A stretch of 37,627 bases of DNA from CAZJNX01 sp964547415 (lineage in GTDB: Bacteria > Pseudomonadota > Alphaproteobacteria > Rhizobiales > Amorphaceae): NCBI GenBank assembly GCA_964547415.1, contig CAZJNX010000014.1, positions 1 through 37,627 on the forward strand, in the 5' to 3' direction. The notes under the pieces were generated by a model. That model was not told where the DNA came from. It did no database searches and saw only the letters and a program-made list of their open reading frames with translations. Shown here piece after piece: positions 33,212 to 37,627 of this stretch. Within the stretch, counting starts at the first letter, position 1; each line of letters opens with the position of its first letter. Made by a program: the position numbers and the translations under genes.

Positions 33212-36200
33212 TCAGGCGAACAGGTCGTCCGCGAAGCCGAAGAGGCTCTCGAAGGGCGAGCGAACCGGCCCGTCCTCGACCTCGAAGTCGAAGGTGAGCG
33301 CGTCCTCGTCCTCGTCGAAGTTGCGGGCGAGCAGCGTCAGCTCGAGCGTCTCGTCCGGGTCGAAGCCGACCGTCCGCCGCGGCTCGAAGGTGTCCTCGCG
33401 CCGGTCGAACAGGATCGGCCGGAACCCGTCCCGACCGAAGCCGGCGAGGAAGTCCACCGCGTCGTCGTCCGAATCCACCGCCAGCTTGAAGTCGCGGATG
33501 CGCGCCTCGCTCACGTTCGTGACCTCGAGCGTGATGAAGCTCACGCGGAAGACGCTGAAGACGCGGGCGACCTCCACCTCCACCGGGCTCGCCGGCGCGA
33601 TCGAGAAACCCGCGACGATGGGGTCGTGGTCGCTCGCCCGCGACGGCGTCTGTGCGAACTCGGTGTTGACGTGGACGATGTCGTAGCGCGCCCCCTCGGC
33701 GAGGCCCTCGCTCGCGAGGACGTGGTCGAGCTGCTGGGAATTGCCCTGGAAGACGAACGAGTAGCGCTCGTCGTCCGGCAGGAGCGCGCCGAGGTCCACG
33801 AGCTCGCCGCCGAGGATGTCCTCCACCGGGGACACGAACTCGAACTCGTTGAGGTCCCCGAGGACGATGACGTTCGCGTCCGGATCCGCCGCCGTGATGG
33901 CCGACACCCGCTCCGCGACCGCCTGCGCCTGGTCCTGGCGCTGGTCGAGGCTGCCGTTGACGGTCGGGTCCTCCTGCCGCTCGTCGAACGGCTGCTCGAT
34001 GCCGAGAATCGGCGCGCTGCCGCCCTTCGAGCTCAGGTGGTTGTTGAGGAGGGTGACCTCTTCGCCGTTGAAGGCGAAGGTCGCCTCGAGGGGGATGCGG
34101 CCCTCGAAGAAGGGAAAGCCGTCGTCGTCGCCGTCGAGGATGGTCCGGACCGAGCCCTCCACCAGGTCCACCCGGTCGGTCCGGTAGAGGAACGCGTTGC
34201 GGATGTTGCCGCCGGGCTGCCCGCCGACGGGGCTGTCGCCGCCGGTGAACTCGGGGATCCCCGGCGTGTCGATGAAGGCGTATTCGGGGCCGCCCGCGTC
34301 CGCGATCGCCTCGACGAGCATGCCGAGGGTCATGTCCGCCCCCGTTTCCGTGCTCACGATGGCGCCGTCGTCGTCCTGCACCTCCTGCAGGGCGATCACG
34401 TCGGGCGCGGCGAGGTTGGCGACGATCTGCTCGGCGATCAGGCCGAAGCGGCCGTTGGCCACGTCCTCGTCGCCGTCGCCGTCGTTCGGATCGAGATTGA
34501 GGACGTTGTAGGTCGCGACCGTGAGCGTGGTCCCGTCGCCCGCGACGTCCGTCGTTTCCGGCACGATCGGCGCCACTGGCGCGGTGGGTGTGAACGGTTC
34601 GGTCGGGTTGATCTGGAAGTAGCCGAAGTCGTAGCTCACGACCCCCGTGACGTCACCGAGAATGGCGCCGACATCGACCTCGGGAAAATCGAACGTCGGC
34701 AGGATGTCGCTGTCGGCATCGATCTGGATCTTCTCCGGGTTGAAATCGTCCTCGGAGATATTGAGGGTGCCGCGGCGCGACAGGCCGGTCGCGTTCGCAC
34801 CCTGGTCGACGACCGCGAAGATCTCGCCGAACCGGTTGGTGCCGGCGACGGCGACCGCGTCCTGCGCGGTCACGCGCATGCCTTCCAGCGCTTCGAAGAA
34901 GTCGAGGCCGTCCGTGTCCGGGTCGAACGAGGCGAAGGCGTCGTCGTCGATCGTCTCCGTCGGCGGCAGGCGGCCGTCCATGCCGATGACCGTCGCCGCC
35001 GGCAGCGGGTTGCCGACCGACGCCACGGTCACGGTCGGGTTCGAGATCTGGGTGGTCGGCAGGTTGCGCGTGCTGGTGCCGCCGGGGAAGAACTCCGAGA
35101 CCGTGCCGGCGACGTCGACCGCGTCGCCGACCGCGACGGACGGGGGGCCCGCGGTGAAGACGAACAGGGCGTCGGCAGTGGCGACGTCGCCGTCCCCGAG
35201 CGGGTCCTGAAGGTAGAAGCCGTTGCTCTCGGTCGCCGTGACGATGCCCGCGGTCGTGACCGCCTCGCCCGCGACGGAGAACCCGGGCGGGAGGGTCCGC
35301 AAGAAGTCCGCGACGGTCTCGCCGCCCAGCACGAAGGGCGAGACGTGGCCCGCGCCCTGGATCTCCATGATGGAGGCGAACGGCGCAGGCGGCGGCGGGG
35401 GCGCGTTGGTGGCGCCCGGGGTGTCGGCTGACCGGTCGTCGAAGGCGAGTTCCTCGAACGCGCCCGTCCCGTCCGGCCGGCGGGCGAGGCCGGCGGCCGG
35501 GAAGTCCCCGCCCGGGTTCACCACCGTGTCGGCATAGGGCCGGTCGGGCGTTCCGTCGGCCTCGACGAGCGCGACGGCATCCTTCACCGCCGCCCACGGA
35601 ACGGTCTCGAGGGTCCCGTCGTCGTCCAGGTCGAGGTCGTCGCCGACGGCGCCGGTGAAGCCTTCCACGAGAAGGAAGGTCGAGGGGCTGCCGAAGAAGT
35701 CGAGCCCGTCGAGGAGGCGGTCGCCGGCGTCCGTGGCCGCGTCGGTGCCCACCGGGGCGAGGAGCGCGAAGCCGTCCGCATCGGTGGCGGCGCCGGCGAG
35801 ATCGACGGCGAAGTCGATCTGGCCGGGCGCGAACTCGCTCGACAGAACGACGAGCGTCAGCCCGTCGAGGACGGTGCCGGGATCGGCCAGGATCTCCACG
35901 AAGTTGCTGGTGTCGTCGGTGCTGCCGGGCGAGGAGATCCGGAGCTCGTTGATCCTCGCGTCCGGCGCGGCCGGCCCGCTCGCCCCGGCCGCGAAGAGGA
36001 CGTTGTCGATGAAGACGTTCTCGGCGCCCGCGTTGGTGTCGACGCTCACCGTGAGGGCGAGGGCGGACGGATCGAGCGCAGCGCTCGTGAACAGCGCCTC
36101 GAGGTCCGCCGACAGCGTCCCCCAGTTGGCGGTCCCGTCGTCGGCGGACGCGTTCGCCTCGAGGCCGGTCTCGCCGAACGAAAGCAGCGTCGCGCTGGTG

Positions 36201-36646
36201 ATCCCGTCCGACAGGGTGACCTCGAACAGGTCCTCGCCCTCGTAGCCGGTGTCGTTGATCCAATAGTCGAGCACGAGGCGCCGGCCGGAATGGCCGGTCA
36301 TGTCGACCGCGTCGAAGACGAGGTCGAGGCGGCCGTCGCCGTCGTTGAACTGGAAGTTGTGCTCGCTGCCCGCGGCGACGGGCGTCCCGTCCGCCGCGAC
36401 GTCCGGCGCGCCGCTGCCCGTGAACGCGTTGACGCCGATGAAATCGTTCGAGTCGTTGCTCGCGGTGACCGGGCCGTTCGTGACGCCGCGCACGTCGAAC
36501 CAGAACGTCCTGAAGTCGAGGCCGACGCCGCCGAGTGATCGCGAGCCGCCGTTGGTGAGTTCACCTCCGCTGGCGATCGAATCCGCCGTAAAGGCACTTT
36601 CGCTACTCAAGGCGTTGAAGTTCTGCGAGACAATGGCGATGGCCAT
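33212..36646 (-). CDS. Large extracellular-type nuclease (endonuclease/exonuclease/phosphatase domain, ExeM/NucH-like)
   Basis: 1144 residues. Order: an N-terminal beta domain (1-215), a lamin-tail-like domain (about 220-400, INELRISSPGSTDDTSNFVEI), a Pro linker, an OB-fold-like stretch (about 430-670, AGIVTATESNGFYLQDP), and the EEP catalytic domain (about 700-1035) with TVATYNVLNLDP, the metal-binding Glu in ALQEVQ, NNHLSSKGG, LGDLNEFE, LDHVLAS and the catalytic SRASDHDPIVAGF. A C-terminal beta domain ends GFADDLFA. It would degrade extracellular DNA or other phosphodiesters. There is no N-terminal signal, and the acidic composition and C-terminus suggest type I secretion (inference). Start: ATG 36646 with AAGGAG six bases upstream, preferred to an upstream ATG at 36694. 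Confidence 0.88.
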   Translation of the reverse strand: MAIAIVSQNFNALSSESAFTADSIASGGELTNGGSRSLGGVGLDFRTFWFDVRGVTNGPVTASNDSNDFIGVNAFTGSGAPDVAADGTPVAAGSEHNFQFNDGDGRLDLVFDAVDMTGHSGRRLVLDYWINDTGYEGEDLFEVTLSDGITSATLLSFGETGLEANASADDGTANWGTLSADLEALFTSAALDPSALALTVSVDTNAGAENVFIDNVLFAAGASGPAAPDARINELRISSPGSTDDTSNFVEILADPGTVLDGLTLVVLSSEFAPGQIDFAVDLAGAATDADGFALLAPVGTDAATDAGDRLLDGLDFFGSPSTFLLVEGFTGAVGDDLDLDDDGTLETVPWAAVKDAVALVEADGTPDRPYADTVVNPGGDFPAAGLARRPDGTGAFEELAFDDRSADTPGATNAPPPPPAPFASIMEIQGAGHVSPFVLGGETVADFLRTLPPGFSVAGEAVTTAGIVTATESNGFYLQDPLGDGDVATADALFVFTAGPPSVAVGDAVDVAGTVSEFFPGGTSTRNLPTTQISNPTVTVASVGNPLPAATVIGMDGRLPPTETIDDDAFASFDPDTDGLDFFEALEGMRVTAQDAVAVAGTNRFGEIFAVVDQGANATGLSRRGTLNISEDDFNPEKIQIDADSDILPTFDFPEVDVGAILGDVTGVVSYDFGYFQINPTEPFTPTAPVAPIVPETTDVAGDGTTLTVATYNVLNLDPNDGDGDEDVANGRFGLIAEQIVANLAAPDVIALQEVQDDDGAIVSTETGADMTLGMLVEAIADAGGPEYAFIDTPGIPEFTGGDSPVGGQPGGNIRNAFLYRTDRVDLVEGSVRTILDGDDDGFPFFEGRIPLEATFAFNGEEVTLLNNHLSSKGGSAPILGIEQPFDERQEDPTVNGSLDQRQDQAQAVAERVSAITAADPDANVIVLGDLNEFEFVSPVEDILGGELVDLGALLPDDERYSFVFQGNSQQLDHVLASEGLAEGARYDIVHVNTEFAQTPSRASDHDPIVAGFSIAPASPVEVEVARVFSVFRVSFITLEVTNVSEARIRDFKLAVDSDDDAVDFLAGFGRDGFRPILFDRREDTFEPRRTVGFDPDETLELTLLARNFDEDEDALTFDFEVEDGPVRSPFESLFGFADDLFA

Positions 36647-37123
36647 CGCTTGCTCCTTCCCGATTTCTGTCGTTGTTCGGTCGAATTCCGGCACCGGCGG
36701 CGTCTTCGTTCATGCCGGCCCTCCACTCGCGACATCTAGAAGCGGCTTGCGTCAGGCGTGTGACACCTGGCGCTTGTCCGGTCTCCCATCGGCTCGACCG
36801 CCGCGGGCGGGCGGGGCCGCGGGCACGGCCGACGATCCTCGTCGGCATGGCGCGGGACGTGCCTGGACCACGGTCCGCCCCGCGCGGCGGCTCGCTTCGG
36901 CCGTTCCCGTACGGCTCGGGCCGTCCCGTGCCGTCGACGCCGGGCGGGAGACGTCGACCGCCGCCCGTGCCGGGGCACGCCGGGATTTCCCCGCACGACC
37001 GGCCGCGCCGTCCCTGTCCGGGTCGTTCCGGTCGCGCTCGAGTTCGCCGCGCCGGACGGGCCGTGCGATGCCTCCTTCCACGTCGCCGTCGTTTCTGGTT
37101 TAGTGCATGGCGACCCGCAGGCG
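36647..37123. other. Non-coding region between the nuclease and tRNA-Thr
   Basis: About 475 bases, holding the nuclease and tRNA promoters, neither of which I can pin down. No supported gene. Confidence 0.4.
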
Positions 37124-37199
37124 GCCGGCTTAGCTCAGCTGGAAGAGCGTCTGATTTGTAATCAGGGGGTCGGGGGTTCGAGTCCCTCAGCCGGCACCA
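37124..37199 (+). tRNA. tRNA-Thr (UGU)
   Basis: A 76-base cloverleaf including the encoded CCA. The acceptor stem GCCGGCT pairs with AGCCGGC, followed by discriminator A. The D-arm is TAGCTCAGCTGGAAGAGC. The anticodon arm TCTGA-TTTGTAA-TCAGG carries anticodon TGT at 37157-37159. The T-arm has GGTTCGAGTCC. It reads ACA threonine codons. Confidence 0.97.
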
Positions 37200-37217
37200 A
37201 CGAAATCAAGGGGTTGG

Positions 37218-37236
37218 GAGGCTGTCGAAGAAGGGG
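37218..37236. repeat. Possible terminal inverted repeat of the IS
   Basis: GGGAGGCTGTCGAAGAAGG, starting about 20 bases after the tRNA, resembles the GAGGCTGT(C/T)GAA-type ends of some IS5/IS4-type elements and lies about 120 bases beyond the transposase stop, where an IS end is expected. The other end is outside the window. Confidence 0.3.
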
Positions 37237-37355
37237 GCGTGCGGCGGACGTTGACGAACGGTGGCATGAAGACGGGTGCGCTTTGGCGCGGACGGTCGGG
37301 TCGATGTGGATCCGGTTCGGCGGTGCGTGGGCTGACCCGCAGGCCGATCGAGTGC

Positions 37356-37627
37356 TCAAGGTTGCGCTCCGGGGAGCTTCGGGAGGCGGACGAGGTTGTA
37401 TGCGGCTGCCGCGAACGCGAACGCCCAGTCGACCTTGTCCCGGCCGCGCAGCTTCGGGCGCGCGAGGCCCGCGATCCGCTTGATCCAGCCGAAGCCCTCC
37501 TCGATGCGCTTGCGGACCCGCTGGCTCGCCTCGAAGCCGGGATGGCGCGTGGTGCGACGGTCGATCGCCGAGCCCCCCCCTGTCTGTTGGCGTGATGGTA
37601 GCTTGGGAGGTGCGGAAGGGAGCCCGT
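37356..37627 (-). CDS. IS5-like transposase, C-terminal part (runs off the window)
   Basis: The last 90 codons of a DDE transposase. SAIDRRTTRHPGFEASQRVR, KRIEEGFGWIK (the Glu of the DDE triad region), GRDKVDWAF and AAAAYNLVRLPKL are typical of the C-terminus of IS5-family enzymes. The frame stays open to the window edge, but the part before SAID (Pro/Ser-rich, with a run of eight G) does not look like the usual transposase sequence. The element may therefore be truncated or frameshifted. It lies next to tRNA-Thr. Confidence 0.75.
   Translation of the reverse strand, partial: GLPSAPPKLPSRQQTGGGSAIDRRTTRHPGFEASQRVRKRIEEGFGWIKRIAGLARPKLRGRDKVDWAFAFAAAAYNLVRLPKLPGAQP

Overview
The window is a high-GC stretch (roughly 70% by eye) from a Gram-negative bacterium, most likely an alphaproteobacterium, perhaps Hyphomicrobiales. 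The pointers are a serC gene with a two-hairpin leader of the serC-motif type, a TIGR02302/DUF4175 membrane protein, a globin-coupled chemoreceptor, and abundant tripartite tricarboxylate transporter (TTT) genes. Species cannot be fixed from sequence reading alone. Two 10-N assembly gaps (2116-2125 and 14242-14251) fall inside genes. Both collapse to ordinary coding sequence if the flanks are overlapped by 2 and 3 bases, so they look like scaffolding artefacts.

Layout. 1-4.7 kb holds housekeeping and sensing genes: the 5' part of serC with its leader, a block of three 209-bp tandem repeats, a soluble protoglobin chemoreceptor and a periplasmic L,D-transpeptidase. 4.8-27.7 kb is one large carboxylate-catabolism island. 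Its core is a nine-gene minus-strand operon running from 14613 down to 4806: MmgE/PrpD-3, AbrB-type permease, SDR, MmgE/PrpD-2, two beta-decarboxylating dehydrogenases (one tartrate/D-malate type), a GntR-FCD regulator, MmgE/PrpD-1 and a GST. Divergent from it is a plus-strand TTT transporter (tctC-tctB-tctA). Next come a minus-strand pair (fluoroacetate-dehalogenase-like hydrolase plus four-domain rhodanese), a plus-strand pair of enolase-superfamily dehydratases (the second is a convincing D-tartrate dehydratase), a second minus-strand TTT transporter and a plus-strand amidase. Four promoter regions of the island carry the same operator-like core, TGTTGACA followed by g/a-T-t/c, with the TTGACA in -35 position. 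This suggests a single regulon, plausibly controlled by the internal GntR protein.

27.7-37.6 kb: about 0.8 kb of non-coding DNA with a degenerate duplication of the end of the next gene; the TIGR02302 protein with its Gln/Gly-rich C-terminal half; a frameshifted P-domain/RTX protein that is probably a pseudogene; a large secreted-type nuclease of the endonuclease/exonuclease/phosphatase family; tRNA-Thr(UGU); and the 3' end of an IS5-like transposase at the window edge.

How the parts may fit. Two TTT systems and AbrB would import one or more hydroxy- or polycarboxylates. Dehydratases (TarD and its partner), MmgE/PrpD lyases or epimerases, and NAD-dependent oxidative decarboxylases would convert them to central metabolites. 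The dehalogenase-like hydrolase, GST and rhodanese hint at substituted (for example halogenated) substrates. Only the D-tartrate step is well supported; the rest of the pathway is inference.
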